Source: Ilyonectria destructans (Eukaryota > Ascomycota > Sordariomycetes > Hypocreales > Nectriaceae). From it: 64,000 nucleotides of DNA. The position numbers and the translations under genes were made by a program. This document shows positions 35,375-48,246 of this stretch, one piece after another. The DNA is taken from the NCBI GenBank assembly GCA_020740775.1, contig JAHEWK010000002.1, positions 1,674,001 through 1,738,000 on the forward strand. Direction: 5' to 3'. The number at the start of each line of letters is the position of its first letter. Position 1 is the stretch's first letter. The notes below the pieces were generated by a model, which saw only the letters and a program-made list of their open reading frames with translations, made no database searches and was not told the origin of the DNA.

Positions 35375-35645
35375 ATGGAGTCCGCCAAGCAAGCTTTCAA
35401 CTACGTCGCTGAGACCGTCCAGGGCGCCACTTCTGGTGTCAGCAAGGAGGCCAACAAGGAGGTTGCTAAGGACAGCAATGCTCCCATCGGCACTCGGTAA
35501 GCTCTACATTTGATCACAATTGAACGCAACAGCATCTAACACACAATACAGTGCCAACGCTGCTGTCGACGCTGTCGGCGACAAGATCGACCAGACCACC
35601 CACGAGAACAAGGCTGAGGTCCACAAGAACATCGCCAAGAACTAA
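35375..35645 (+). CDS. grg-1: Glucose-repressible / clock-controlled protein GRG-1 (CCG-1) homologue
   Basis: Small, very hydrophilic stress protein, strongly induced in Neurospora by glucose depletion and the circadian clock. Exons are 35375-35496 and 35552-35645, giving 71 residues, the same length as Neurospora GRG-1. The sequence is ETVQGATSGVSKEANKEVAK, then DSNAPIGTRANAAVDAVGDK, then an HENKAEVHKNIAKN ending. The composition is rich in Ala, Lys, Asn and Thr, with no hydrophobic core, suggesting a disordered LEA-like protein. The 5'UTR is rich in ACCACTAC/ATCA repeats, typical of highly expressed fungal genes. Its promoter carries a TATA-like box. Confidence 0.92.
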
Positions 35646-38370
35646 GCAACCTCGTATTACACGAATAATGGGATGGCGTTGAATGGAGATGGCGATATGA
35701 AATAGATTCATTAGGCTCAATCAATAGATAGCGGCCAATACCAACTTTTGGCAAACTCATATTTCAGCATCGAGCTTTCTCCTCCTTTTTCACCATAATA
35801 ATGTGAAGTTGTTCAACATGCGGAAACCGTTTCGAGTTCTGAAATTCAGAACCTGGCGAATCCCTCAGGTATGCTTGCGGCTCGGTATCACATACGATTG
35901 GACTACGGGGTGTTAGTATCCACAGGAATCCAGGCACTCGTTATGAACCAACAAGATGACAGAATGAATTAAAATGATGGAGGAAATATGAACAGGTTAG
36001 ACATTATGGTCGATTTGAGATGTTCCATGCGAAAAGAGGGTCCATGTCGAGTGTATCATTATAGGCAAAACTGTCGAACAACCGTAATTTTCATATCAAG
36101 TATTTTCACGACGGCGAGAGGGGAGAGAGTGACGTGGCTACGTCTAGAGCTCGAACGAAGCATGCAATAACCAACAATGAGGGTCAATGCTTAATACCAT
36201 GCTCAATTCCAACTTGTGTCCAATACGCATCACGATCGTATTCAGTCCGACTGTCATTTACGCCTGGGATGAGGCTCGGGAACGTTGGCGAAGGTGCCCC
36301 GGCCAGAAAGAGTTGCATACTGGAGGTACGCACCAGGCCTATCGGGTTCAGCCTAGCAACCAAAGGATCCTGTTGGGAACCGGAGTTTTCGGTAACCGGA
36401 AGCTCCAACCCGCCCGAAATGGTGGAAATGTGCCAATTGGCCGTTGTCGAGAGTGTCATGCATGCGGTGGCAAAGTCCGAGGCACCGTCTAAATCCGGGA
36501 GGGCGGGGAAGTCAAGGATAGCGCATAGGGAGGCGTTTCGGGGGGGCGTTTCGGTGATAAGGAGATATCGCGGGGCTGGTCCCTCTGCTAGGCAAGTGGC
36601 TGATCAAGAGACTTTACAGGGTTAGTAGCTCAAAGTAGACCGTCCCCAAGTCCAGATTCACGGGCCGGTCAGGCTGGAGAAGGTTTCGGGAGACGGGTCG
36701 AGGAATGGACGTTCGATGGCTGCAGGTAACCGTGCCAATGCCACGCGAAATGGCTTTGATCAAGTGCAGCATGGAAGCTTGCAAGACGTCGAGTTTGCTG
36801 AAGACGTCATGGTTTCGGGCGCGTAAGGGCCGTGCATCGTCGACTAGAGAGACGGGTCGAGGAAGGAGAAGTTGAGCCGTCGAAAGAACCAAGCCAGCCG
36901 GTTTTAATGCCAGGGTGGATTAATGGGCAGATAGGTAGGGACGCATGGTCCGTGATGGACGGGAAAGGCGAGAGGCGAGAGGGAGACCCCAGGAATCCAG
37001 AACCGGGCATGGAAGGGCGTGGGCGTGTCAATTAATAGCGACTCAAGGCAGAACGCCCCGGGACTGCCGAGCGTGGTTTGCGTGCTGCAGAAGCACACTG
37101 TGTCGGTATGACAACGGGCCAATGGATGGGATGATGCAGGCTGCGGTGAGCAGGGTCCTTTTACTGAATGGTGGTCTTTGCTGGTGATTCTCGGTGATGG
37201 CGGTCTTGGCCTGGTCTTGGTTTCGTTTCGTGTTACTCTACACTGCATGGCCGTCGGTCGCCGAGAGCCCTTCTCCATAATGCCGGCAGGTACCAAAGTA
37301 ACGATGAGGCGCCGCAACTCCGTGTCAACAGGTGCACAAGTGACGGAGTAACGGAGTGAGCACTGAGCTGACTGGCGGGTTGATTGGAGGATGTGCGGTG
37401 GATGGGTGGATGGGGTGGAGGGGGCGGGGGGACTCTCCTCCCAGGATGGGGATTTTGATTCCAAAGGGATCGTGCGCCTGCTGCTTCGGCGGCACCAATG
37501 CGGCGCCAATGACTCCGGCTGACAAATGGACGATGATGGCTCTTCCATCCGCCTCCACCTCCCATCAGCTGCTCCCTACTGCGTAATATGCACGCTCTTC
37601 AAACACCAACCTCCCTCGCTGCGCAGAAGCACCTAGAACCGTTTTTTGTGACTCAGGCAGCAAATTTTGAACACATTTCTCGTTTTCAACCCCCACTCGT
37701 GGTCCTGCACGCCCAGCCTGCCTAGCCTGTCATCAACAGTGCGACGCTGCGACGCTGCTGCCCTGCGACTCCCGGCCGGCCATCCGCCTGAGGCGCCATT
37801 ACGGGGCAGACGGGGCATACGTACCTACAGTGGCTTTTGCAACCCAGTACAGTGGGACGCTCACTGTACCTTGAATACCTCCTACCTAACTAAGAGGCCC
37901 CCCTGCCGCGCGCTGCCCGCTGGAGCACAGCCAAAGCACAACCCCCGCCGGCCTGCCAAACTCACCTGGGCCTCGCTCGATCCCGCCTGACCCAGGCAAT
38001 CGCAACCATTTCATCATCCAACTTGGCCACTTGACATCACCAATCTCTCTCGCCTTGCCGGACCGTGTGTTCTGCTTCCTCACCCATCTATCGTCCCCTT
38101 GGGACTCCCGATCACCGTTTTAACCCTCGTCCGATCCTGTGTTTCTGCGCTTCACTCTCGCCTTGCCGCCACCGTTCCGGCGCCCGCCCACTCCGACGTC
38201 GCCGCTTCTCAGGCTCTTTGCCCCCTCCTCCGAGCCTCCGGACGGCAGAGAGCTTGCTTTGATATCCTGCCTTCACCCTCACCATCTTCCTCCTCTCTCC
38301 TTCTCGCCACGTCTCGCGACTGCCCTCGCATCGTCCCCGCTTGCACTCCCCACCGCTTAATTCCTTCGCG
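35646..38370. other. Intergenic region grg-1 to YAP1
   Basis: About 2.7 kb without a supported gene. The right-hand ~750 bp is C/T-rich (CTCGCC, TCTCGCC runs) and is best read as the YAP1 promoter and long 5'UTR. Several open frames on both strands overlap each other and show no motif. Confidence 0.55.
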
Positions 38371-40286
38371 ATGGCTTCCACTGGCGCTGGCGGCACCTTG
38401 CCACCGAACTTCCTCTTGACCCCGCAACAACAGGGTCTGCTCTTCGCCGCCCTCAACTCCAACAAGCAGCAGCAGCAGCAGCAGCAGCAGCCACAGGCCT
38501 CTGGCTCGCCCGTCCCCAATGCGCTGTCCCTCTCGCCGACTTCCTTTGAGAATTCCCCCATGCGGTCCAAGTCTTCCCAAAACCATGCCTACCAGGAGAG
38601 TCCCTATCTCGACAACTACGACTACGACTTTGGCGACTCCAGCTTCGATTTCTCTTTCGCCGCCAACGCCGACGAACATGCCAGGATGATCGGAGATATT
38701 CCTACCGCTGCTACCGTCAGGTCGGACTCCACAGAGAATGAGGGAAATGAGGGAAATGAGAAGCGCAGTCATCCTGATGATGAGGATGACGAGGACAGCC
38801 CTGGAAACGACCCCAAGCGCCGCGAGAGCACTGAGAAAGTCCCCAAGAAGCCTGGCCGCAAGCCTCTCACCTCGGAACCCAGTTCGGTACGCCTCTTTCT
38901 GCTCCCGTTCTTGTAACTTCATTCAAGTTCAATTACTAATCCACATTACAGAAGCGCAAGGCTCAGAACCGAGCGGCCCAGCGTGCTTTCAGAGAGCGCA
39001 AGGAGAGGCATCTCAAGGACCTCGAGACCAAGGTCGAAGAGCTGGAGAAGGCATCCGAGGCCGCCAACCACGAGAACGGCCGGCTGCGTGCCCAGGTTGA
39101 TCGGATGACATCCGAACTCAATCAGTACAAGTCGAGAGTCACCTTGATGACAAATCCCAAGGCCATTCCCCGTGAAAAGGTCCCCTTCGGCAATGCTGCC
39201 GTCAACAACCTCAGCGACGTCAACTTCCAGTTCGAATTTCCCAAGTTCGGCATGCTGCCGGGTCCTCCTACCACCAACAAGCCGCAGAAATCTGGCTCTC
39301 AACCCACTAGCCCGCATCAGCAGGTCTCAGCCACGACGCCCACAAACGGCCTGACCAACGGCAATGATTGGCCGCAGACGCAGAGCAAGGACGATCTTTC
39401 CAAGTTCTCTGGTATCTTCAGCCCCTCCATGTCTAGCTCCGCCACCAACGTCTCACGGGCGAGCCTTGACTCCGGCAACTTCAGTGTCGGCGGTGCCACG
39501 AGCTCCCCTTCGGCATCCTCTCACTCCAATACAGGCCCTAGCTCATCCTGCGGCACCTCCCCCGAGCCTTTTACACAGTCTCCCATGGGCTTTAAACCCG
39601 TGGAGACCCTCACTACCATTGGCGAGGAGCATCCATCCGTCTCCAACGGCGAGCCCGTCTCGCGATTCTCCAATGTCGACTTGAGCAGCACCAACTTCGA
39701 CTGGCTCGCTCAGCAGAATGGTGGCCAGTTCGACCCTCAGCTCTTCGGCGACTACCGTGAACCCCAGGAGAATGTCCTATCAAACCCATCGTTCGATGAC
39801 TTCTTCAACGACGCCATTGATACAGACTTCTTCACGCCCTACAACGTGGCTCCTAGCCCCAACGTCGCCAAGAACGCGCCCGCCCACAAGAAGAATCTCA
39901 TTGAAGAGATTGATGCTCAGCAAAACATGGATGATGAACCTCTCGCCAAGAAGCAGAGCATGAACTGCAATGAGCTTTGGTACGTCTCGGCAAGAACGAA
40001 CTCATGCGTGTCAAATACTAATCACCTTTACAGGGAGAAGCTTCAATCCTGTCCGAAGGCCCAGAATGGCGAGTTTGACCTTGACGGTCTCTGTTCAGAA
40101 CTCACCAAGAAGGCCAAGTGTTCCGGTACTGGGCCCGTGGTTGGAGAGACTGACTTTGATACTATCTTGGCCAAATACATGGGCAAAGAGGTTTCAAAGA
40201 GTTGTGTTGCGGAACAACTTGGCGTCGAGATCAAGTCAGATGACAAGGTCCGAATCCTTCCGTCAGCCATGAGTATGAAGCGATGA
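38371..40286 (+). CDS. yap1: AP-1-like bZIP transcription factor Yap1 (oxidative stress)
   Basis: Nuclear regulator of oxidative-stress genes whose redox-active cysteines control Crm1 export. Exons are 38371-38886, 38952-39979 and 40034-40286, giving 598 residues. The bZIP begins at residue 173 directly after intron 1: KRKAQNRAAQRAFRERKERH, with the AP-1-type basic region NRAAQRAFR. It is followed by LKDLETKVEELEKASEAANH as the zipper. The n-CRD is short (SSCGTSPEPFTQ, about 368). The c-CRD near the end has cysteines in MNCNELWEKLQSC, GLCSELTKKAKCSG and SKSCVAEQLG, overlapping the nuclear export signal. Intron 2 splits the codon for Trp within NELW. A poly-Gln tract (eight Q) lies near residue 32. 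Transcription factor identity is firm. Confidence 0.96.
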
Positions 40287-41854
40287 TCCATGAAGTTGAT
40301 ATACTCGATGGATGGCTGTACAATACAAGCTACCCTCGTAACGGGAGCAAACAAAGGGCCATGGCGTTTACAACAGAAAGGACGGGTTCGGAAAACACAT
40401 TTGATGCTTTGTTTTCGTTTTTATGGACAAATGGCAGGATTTTATATCGTATCCCAGGAAGGGAGAGTTGGCTATAGACGGCATCTCGCATGCATTCGCC
40501 GTCAATGGAACCAACTGATCAGATGCTATGATATCTGGGGGGAGGTTTTCTTTTGCCACCTTATGATTTGGGGATCGTCCCATTCATTCTTTTGGCTTTG
40601 TTGCTGTTTTTATTTCCTCTCGGAGCTATACTGCTTTCGCCACGAGTATTTGAGTGATGAGTTTTGATTTAACGGGTGGGAGCGCAGTAGAAGCAAAGTT
40701 GGATGAGGGGGGAGGGGTGCTAGGATAACGACAGCGATCTTTTAATCAGGATCGTCATGTACGTTAGTACCAATGACAATACCAATCGTCTGTACATCAG
40801 AAAGGACACGAGAGAGAAGAGTTTAGGAATAATCTCCCATACAAGCGCTATTCGTTGCAGAAAATCATAAAAGAGTCCTTCACTTGACATCCCTATACCG
40901 ACAAATCCGGTCAGAGTGATACCGGACCTTAACAAACCCCTGTAAACCTGCATGCGTCAAGGTTCATTTCTGATAGTTACTTGCTGCCCGAATTGCAATA
41001 GCCTTTCGCACCTTTGACTGTACATCTTCATAGCATTCTCCATGGTATCCAGACACGCAAGTCGGAACGTCTCAATAAGATCACACGACAATTAAGAAAT
41101 AATAGTCTCAGTACTTCAAGTTTGAAAAGGGGTATTATTCCTAATGAGCTTTCAGGATCAAATAGATCAACAAAAAATTGCAGCAGACGACGTTGCCTCC
41201 CTCCCTTTCTTTCCATGTCCCGCCTCTTTCTGCCCGTCTACAACGTCCCAAACGGCTAGCTATGTGATGATTCAACTCAGAGCGTGCAGACATGCAACCT
41301 GGCAACAAAGTAAAGAAAAAATACAGGACAAAGGTTCCCATCTGATGAAGAACGCCGCTGTGTTACAGTACATCGTGGTGTATGTATGTGTATAGATGTC
41401 TGGGATGGATAAACAGCGTCGTATATGCCGTGTCTCTGAGGTCTTCCGACTTCTGTAAACAAATCGGCAGCTGCTCCATGTGAAGATAGTCTCTGTCTAG
41501 CCTTGAGTGGCGCGGCGTGCAGCCGTAAACCATGACCAAACGCCGTATCGATGAATGAGATGGGGGTCGTTGCTCGTCGTTCATCTCTTCTTCTCCTCCC
41601 CCCTGTCGGGCTCTCTATTCCTTGCCCTTCGAGTGGGTAGATCATCCACGCATCCGGGACTTCGTGATAATAAATGTTGCTGGGACTCAATCCTTATAAT
41701 AATACCACGGGAGCTGTGCTGTGTCTGTCGACTGATTGCGGGAATCTGTCGGCAGGGGAACCACCAGCTCCATCCTCAGGCGACATGTCGTAAGACCGGG
41801 TATCAATCCATCGTCGCCGATACGCAATGAGCCATAGTGAGCCGCGATCCCCTT
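40287..41854. other. Convergent intergenic region YAP1 / kinase
   Basis: About 1.6 kb between convergent genes. Likely long 3'UTRs; no gene, RNA or repeat was recognised. Confidence 0.55.
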
Positions 41855-44126
41855 CTAGCCGATGACAACTCTTGCGCCTTCCTTGCCCAGTACACCTCTC
41901 TCCTTTGGTTTCGGGCTGTTAGTCCGGCCCTTCTTGGATTTCAGGAATCCAAACATGCCACCTGAGCCCTCATTCTTGCCATCGCCGATGTTGTTGGCAT
42001 CGGTGGGTAGGGTGGCGTCCTGGCGCGCCAACTCAGACCAGCTACCGCCTCCATCAAGTGTCACTTGAACACCTCCAGTGGGACTTGTCACACGTTGACC
42101 GGCGATGATAGGGTGGTGTCGAGCGCGGAAGTCGTTCTGGTAGGGCGGAGGAGGGGGAGCCGGTCGGACTGGGCGGCCTTGCCTGCTCTCGTTGCTGGTG
42201 CTGGGGTTTAGAGGAGATGATTGGTATGACCCATTCGTTGCGGGCATGGGTGTTGCCTCATCGGTCGTGATGGCTTGGGGAGTTTGGTCATGTTCGGGCT
42301 GGGCTTGAGCGTGGGCTTGAGCGTGGGCTTCTTCATTGAGCCCTTCAGCAGCTTCCGTAATCCTGTTGCTGTTAGCACATGTAAGAGGTATCCAAGGAGC
42401 AATCCAGCTTACTTCATATATGCGGCCACCGTGTAGTCGAAGGGCCGGAAGTCGGTCTCAATCATCCGGTAGAGCTCATCCTCGCGAATCTCCTTGTCAG
42501 TTGCATCATCCTTTAGACGCTCTCTGGGCTTCTGGCGCCTAGCCCGAGCCTCAAGAGGCGCCTCCTCAAGGAGTAGTTCTTCCAGATCATATGTGGCGTC
42601 GAAGTTGGTCTTCTCGGAGGAGGGGACGAAAATAGGCTCAATACGCTTCTGCTCGAGGTGATCGAAGTCAAAAACCTTGAAGAATTCGTGGTGAATGAAG
42701 CTCTCCCATGTGGATCCCATGCGCTTCTCTCGGTTGGGGTCGAGGGCGGAGCCGATGGCATAGAGGCAGGCTAGTGAGACTGGAGGTTGGGTGACGGGGT
42801 ACTTGGGGTTAGCGGCCTGGATTTGCGAGCTGAGAGAGCCTTCGGAGCCTCCATCGAAGGGTCGCTATCGTCGTGTGAGCCATGTCAATCTGGTACGCGA
42901 GCAAACTCGGGAGTGATGCTGCTTCATACAGAGCAGACGTTTTGGACATACCTTGTTGTAGATGCACTCGTAGAATAGAACACCCAGTGACCACCAATCC
43001 GCACGAACATCGTATCCCTTTCCAGCATATACCTCAGGGGCAAGATAGGCGAGGGTACCAGATTTGCTCGTCAAAGTCCTGCCAACGACAACGTCCGAGG
43101 CAACATTCTAGCTTCCAGTTAGCAGGTTGCCCGAGAGACGATAGGGATGCAGACGTACAAAATCAGTCAAATGGACATGGCCATCAGCGTCCAGAAGGAC
43201 GTTATCCGGCTTGACATCTCTGTGGATGATGTTCTGGGCGTGAATGTACCTCAGGGCACAGCCCAACTCGGCGATCCAGAACCTGACGGCCTCCTCGGTG
43301 AAGGTCTTCCTTGAGATGTGGAATCGCAGATCGCCACCACTCATCAAATCGACCACAAGGTACCTGTTACTACCTGTAAGCTATGAACAGAACAAGCCTC
43401 TGCCTGCGGGGGTCGGTAGGGGCCGTACATGTACTCGATATCCTGGAAGCTGTATCTCAAGTTACAAATGAAGGGATGGTTGACGTATTCGAGCATTCGG
43501 CGCTCGCGGATGATGTTGCGGACGCTCTCGGATCGTACGACTGTAGTTGTGGGAGGCAGGATTAGTCTCGGAGCAAACAGATTGTGTGACCAGGGACAGG
43601 CGCTTCGTGGGAGAGACAAGGCATGGTCGGAGACAGAAAGCGTGCGACAGGAGTCGAGGAAGTCGGTAGGACGAAGAAGGGGATGGATGCAGCGGCGTAC
43701 CTTCATCTTTGCGGATGTACTTGAGGGCAAATGCCAGGTTGGTGTCTTTGCGCTCGACGATGCGCACCTTTCCGAAGGCGCCTCGGCCGACGACACGCAA
43801 GAGGCGGAAATGATTGAGGTTTACTGCAGCGGCGGGAGTCAGCGTGATTCAATAAGACGGCCGGCGATTATCATCCATCCTGCCGTGTCGGCATTTCGTT
43901 GTTGCTGGGACTCGCAATCCTCTCATCAATTGGCGGGGGGGGCGAGGGCGGGAAGGACGCCGCACCATGCACGGCACACGTGGGAGACAGGATGGTTGGC
44001 GTGGAGCTGGAGCGGCGAGGCGAGGCGAGGGGTCGGGTTGCGGATTGGGATGGAGATGGAGATGAAGACGTCGATTCACGTACCTTCGCCATTAAGGTCG
44101 ACGGGCTTTCCTTGGCCGTTGCCCAT
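41855..44126 (-). CDS. AGC Ser/Thr kinase of the YANK (STK32) group
   Basis: Protein kinase related to human STK32/YANK, 532 residues in seven exons: 44126-44084, 43823-43701, 43540-43429, 43363-43159, 43107-42952, 42864-42413 and 42362-41855. All phases agree. Key motifs are G-loop [15 protein letters not shown], lysine in [10 protein letters not shown], catalytic loop [10 protein letters not shown], and APE in [20 protein letters not shown]. The Mg-binding triplet is DFN (TDFNVASD, made across an intron) rather than DFG, which is the hallmark of YANK kinases. The protein begins [10 protein letters not shown], a possible N-myristoylation site as in YANKs. After the AGC-like extension ([15 protein letters not shown]), the C-terminal 170 residues are Pro-, Gln- and Gly-rich and disordered. 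The substrate is unknown. Confidence 0.92.
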
Positions 44127-45546
44127 CGTGGATGTCTCGATGCGGAGGACGACGTAGAATTATCGTGACTGGTAGCAAAGCACCATGCTGAGATTCGAGG
44201 CCAGGGCGAGCAAGAGTGGAGTCGGAGCGCCGTGGTGATTATGCGCCGGGTGCACTGTACGTAGTATGCAGTAGGGGGAGGAGGGTCGAGGAAGGACGGC
44301 AGGCTGGAGAAGGAGGGGGGAAGGACGACGGAGCCGCTGCGACTCGGGCTGCAACTCAGACTGTGCGACTTGAACCTGAGCCTGGAGCCAAAGGGAGGAA
44401 ACGGAGGGGAGGCAGAGAGGGGACCGTAGACGTAGACGAGAGGCTGGGCGGCAGTTGAACTGTGGCACCTTTTGGCAGTCGGTCTGGGCCTGGACCTCTG
44501 AGGTGGGTTCTGAACTGGCGGCGGCGGAACTGCGGGCGAGATCGGCTCGATAGTGCAGTTGGGGCGATCGGTCGCTTTTGGGGATGTCGTCGGTCGAGGT
44601 AACAAGTAGTGGAGGTGGTGGCTGGCGGGAGGAGTACCAGGCAGCTTCGGGAAGGGGGGATGGCGACTTGGCGGCGGTGGGCGTCTTGGTGTAGTTATTG
44701 AGAGGGGGAACGGAGGGACGCTGCTGGGAGGGCGGACTGGGAAACTTGTCCGCGGACCTTTTGAGGGCGATGGCTTGAACGCCGGTGAGGGTTGGCGCTG
44801 TCGTTGGCGTAGGCGTAGGCGTAGATAGAGGGCGCGGGCGCGGGCGTGGCGCTGTTGACGAGGGCAACGCAGCGGATGTGAAGTAAAAGGAAGTTCGTGC
44901 GGAGGAGTCGTCGCAGTGAAGAGGAAGAGGACGGACGGGGAGGAGGGAAGGGGATGGATGGTCGAGTTGGAAGGTCTGAGGGTTGGGAGGAGCCCTGGAG
45001 GGTCTTTGCGTAGTTGTTGTACCTAGGTAGGTAGGTAGGTAGGTAGGTATGGATTGGAGGGTGGTGTAGGCAGGTATGTAGGCATGTACCGTAATACTGG
45101 AAGCACGCACGCCGGCTAAGGTCCCTTGGATATCGAGGTACTAATTAGAGCCAAGTAAAAGGTCTTCATAAAATGGGAAGAAGAAGGCACTCAAAGTAAT
45201 TAAGACGGCGCTTTTCTTCCTCTCCAGTCAATGGCCAAACAAGTTCAATGAAAGGAACCAACACCCAGCAGCAGCAGAAACCACAACGGAAGCCACGCCG
45301 TCAATACACGATGATCCCACCTCAAGTCTGCGCAAGGGGGCGGCCAGCACCACAGAACAGAGGATTAGCAAGGTACCACAAGGACCCAAGTGGCGCTGGC
45401 AGAGATGCTGTAACTGAGGTCTCCGTCCCTGATGTGGGCGGGGGGAGGGGGAGCACGGACCAGAGAGCAGGGGGAGGGGAGACGACCGCGGTGAATGAAT
45501 GAATCGACGAGTAAGTTGGTGCGGTACGGAGCACGGAGTACGGTAC
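44127..45546. other. Kinase upstream region with tetranucleotide repeat
   Basis: About 1.4 kb. The long open frame on minus (about 44160-45110) is Pro/Ser/Thr-rich low complexity without domains, so I read it as promoter and 5'UTR. A (TAGG)n tract lies at 45024-45049. The right part, up to the transposon, has GTACGGAGCACGGAGTACGG-like motifs. Confidence 0.5.
45024..45049. repeat. (TAGG)6 microsatellite
   Basis: Six perfect direct copies of TAGG plus a partial copy. Confidence 0.9.
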
Positions 45547-45548
45547 TA

Positions 45549-45631
45549 GGGGGGTCTCACCTCTTCATTACATTTCGACCCCCCGTTCGTCCCTCACGGG
45601 GGGTGCGTTGACTAGGCAAATTTACGGCGAC
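45549..45631 (+). repeat. Left terminal inverted repeat, 83 bp
   Basis: Starts with GGGGGGTCTCACCTC next to a TA. Identical to the reverse complement of 48247-48329. It contains an internal inverted sub-repeat, ACCCCCC...GGGGGGT (45578-45604). Confidence 0.95.
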
Positions 45632-45745
45632 TCAACAAGCTAAGAAAGGTACCTAGATAATAGGTGTACACGCTAGTAAAATTATGTACCTATGTTTAAT
45701 ATAATAACTCTTTTACATACAACAGCGTAGGCTCCTTTAAGTGCT

Positions 45746-48091
45746 ATGACGCAACTGCAACACCAACCCCGCATCACAACCCCTCGAATTGAAGGCATCA
45801 CTAATAACACTACAACTTCAAACCACCACAACATTATGAGTTCTTTATCAATCAGTGATCAGAATACCAAATCTAGTAGCCCAGAATCAGAGCTATCTGC
45901 AATAGAGAAATGGATCAACCCTCACACTGGAAAGCCCGACTTTTCGCGGTACAATGAAGCCAACCTTGAAGCTCGCACTCTTGCAGCCGCAGACCTTTTC
46001 CGAGAGGGTTTTTATCGCTCTATCGCTGCGGCATCTCGAGAGTTGAAAGTTGGGTATCAGAGGCTCCGGTCTCGTCTCAGCGGAGCGAACCCTGTCACTC
46101 AAAATGGCGGCAACAACACTCTTTTGACGGACTCTCAGGAGCAAGCAATACTGTGCTGGTCATATCGCCGGGTCACACAGGGCCACCACATACAACTTCG
46201 AGCTCTTCAGCACAATGCAAATGCTATTCTAAGAGCATGTGATCAGTCAACTAAGGCGTCACTTGGCTGGGCCCATCGCTTCATGAAGCGCTATAAAGAT
46301 GTATTTTACGTGAAGAAGTCAACTACCCGCGATGTGAAGCGAAAGGCGATGCAAGACCGCGCCCACATCGAGGCTTTTTACACCGGCTTTGACCGCTTTA
46401 TACGTGAAAATAGCATCAAGCCTGAGAATATCTGGAATTTCGATGAGACGGGCTTTATGATCGGATATCTCCAAAAAGGCACATTCGTCTGGACCTTTCG
46501 AGAAGTTGAACAGCCCGTTCTAACTGATGCACATTCTACTGTCTCTGTGACTGCGGTTGAGTCGATTTCAGCTGCTGGTGACTCTATTCCTCTATTTATT
46601 ATCTTACCTGGTGTCAATATTCCCGTCAAATAGGTCGAAAATCAGCTTAGTGGCGATACCACGATCACAACTAGCAGCAAGGGTTACATCAATAACATCC
46701 TTACCCTCGAATGGGCTATACATTTCGAGCGACTTACACGCCCTTCCAATCCGGAAGAGAAGCGGCTTCTTCTTATGGATGGGTGTGAAAGCCACTTTAC
46801 GAGAGAAATCTTCTATTTTTGCAGTCAACATAACATCAAGCTGTTCCCTATGCCACCACATCTTACGCATTATCTTCAGCCTCTTGATGTTGGTGTTTTT
46901 AATGCATATAAGCAGTGGCATCAGCATGTTATTTACAGGGAAATTGCTGACGGCGCTACCGACTTTAATAAGACCGACTTCTTATTCCACCTTCAAGAGA
47001 TACGAGAACGCACCTTTAGAAAGAAGACTATTTTATCTGCTTGGGAGAAATGCGGCTTATTTCCTTATGACCCAGCTAAGGTTCTAGATAACCTCACTGA
47101 TCCGCTGTCATCACTAACAGCAGATATCTCTTTTGAGAGCCTTCCAGGTCACGTGGAAATTGGCTCGTCATCACTTGCATCAACGCCGCAACAGCGGCCT
47201 AGCCGTGATAGCTTCGAAACCCCAGTTACGCCCCAGAAGGTGCCTTTATTATCCTATGACTGGGCAGAGGCACCCACACCACCGCTACGAATGAAGACCA
47301 TAGAGAGATATCAGGACTATGTGATGCTTCGTATTCACACATCAGTCACATCAGGGGTCCCGTTGACCCCGTCAGTCATGCGTGTATTTGATCATGCAGT
47401 TACAGCTAGCAACACACTTGCCCTGAATGGTATTACCGCAACCCAGGAGATGTACCGTCTCAAAGAAAAGGCTTCGAGACGGTCAGTCCTTCATGCACGG
47501 ACCGGGATTATAGCAAAATACGGCCCAATCAGTGTCGAAGATGCTAGGCTTCGAGTCTCGAAGGATGAATACAATCGACAAGCTGCACAGGCTGACGAGA
47601 AGAAGCGAATTTTGAAGAGAGACAGCCAAGATGAAGGTCTCTTTTTACGCCGTTGGGTACGTGATGTCAGGTTATATGTCAGGGCTAGCATCACAGCTGT
47701 GAGGTTAGAAGTCATCTATTTAAACCCCAGAAGAGCCTGGAAGCCGCTCTTACAGCTGCAGCTAGATAAGGCCGACTGGTGGTCCAAAGCAGACCGGCGT
47801 TCTCACCTTGCTTCGAGTCAGTGGCTTGCACAGAGATATGCTTTTTATCGCCAGCTTTAACAGCGAGGAATAGCTGACAACAGATGGCAAGGAATAGGCG
47901 CTTGGCCAAGAGACTACGACCCTGAGGTGGTCCAAGAAGCAGTCAACTTTGCGATTTCTAGTGCACAGGAACGGGCCATTGGAAAGAAACAGTTATCTTT
48001 TGAGGTTGATGGAATTGAGGTTATCTCAGAAGATGTAATTTATGTTAGTCAGGGCGAATTTCTGGTCCCAAAAGACGAGATAGATGACTAG
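45746..48091 (+). pseudogene. Fot/pogo-like transposase, two in-frame nonsense codons
   Basis: One continuous frame of 782 codons interrupted only by TAG at 46631-46633 and TAA at 47858-47860; the terminal stop is TAG at 48089-48091. The N-terminus has a psq-like helix-turn-helix (LFREGFYRSIAAASRELKVG), followed by a CENP-B-type DNA-binding region ending near RYKDVFYVKKST. The DDE triad is intact: D233 in NFDETGFMIG, D345 in LLMDGCESHF and D381 in HYLQPLDVGVF. The last two are 35 residues apart, the DD35D spacing of Fot-like transposases. Both stops could come from glutamine codons by C-to-T change in a CpA context, as repeat-induced point mutation would do. An intron removing the first stop would have to be about 40 nt, which is unlikely. 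Confidence 0.9.
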
Positions 48092-48246
48092 AAATGATGA
48101 AAATGGTGTTTTGGCTGGTCACTTACACATCGCTCTGACTTCTGTTTGGAACATACCGATGCATCTTACCCCATGTTATCGCTATAATGAAGGTACATTG
48201 CAAGCACCAAAGATTTGGTGTGAATTGATGTACCTAAATTTGTTGG

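Noticed and set aside
44160..45110. 316-codon minus-strand open frame upstream of the kinase
   Set aside because: Pro/Ser/Thr-rich translation without domains, in strand-biased C/T-rich sequence; best read as 5'UTR and promoter.
46600..46660. Short intron removing the first transposase stop
   Set aside because: The only GT...AG pair that would work spans about 40 nt, has no clear branch site, and would delete residues of the DDE domain; a nonsense mutation is simpler.
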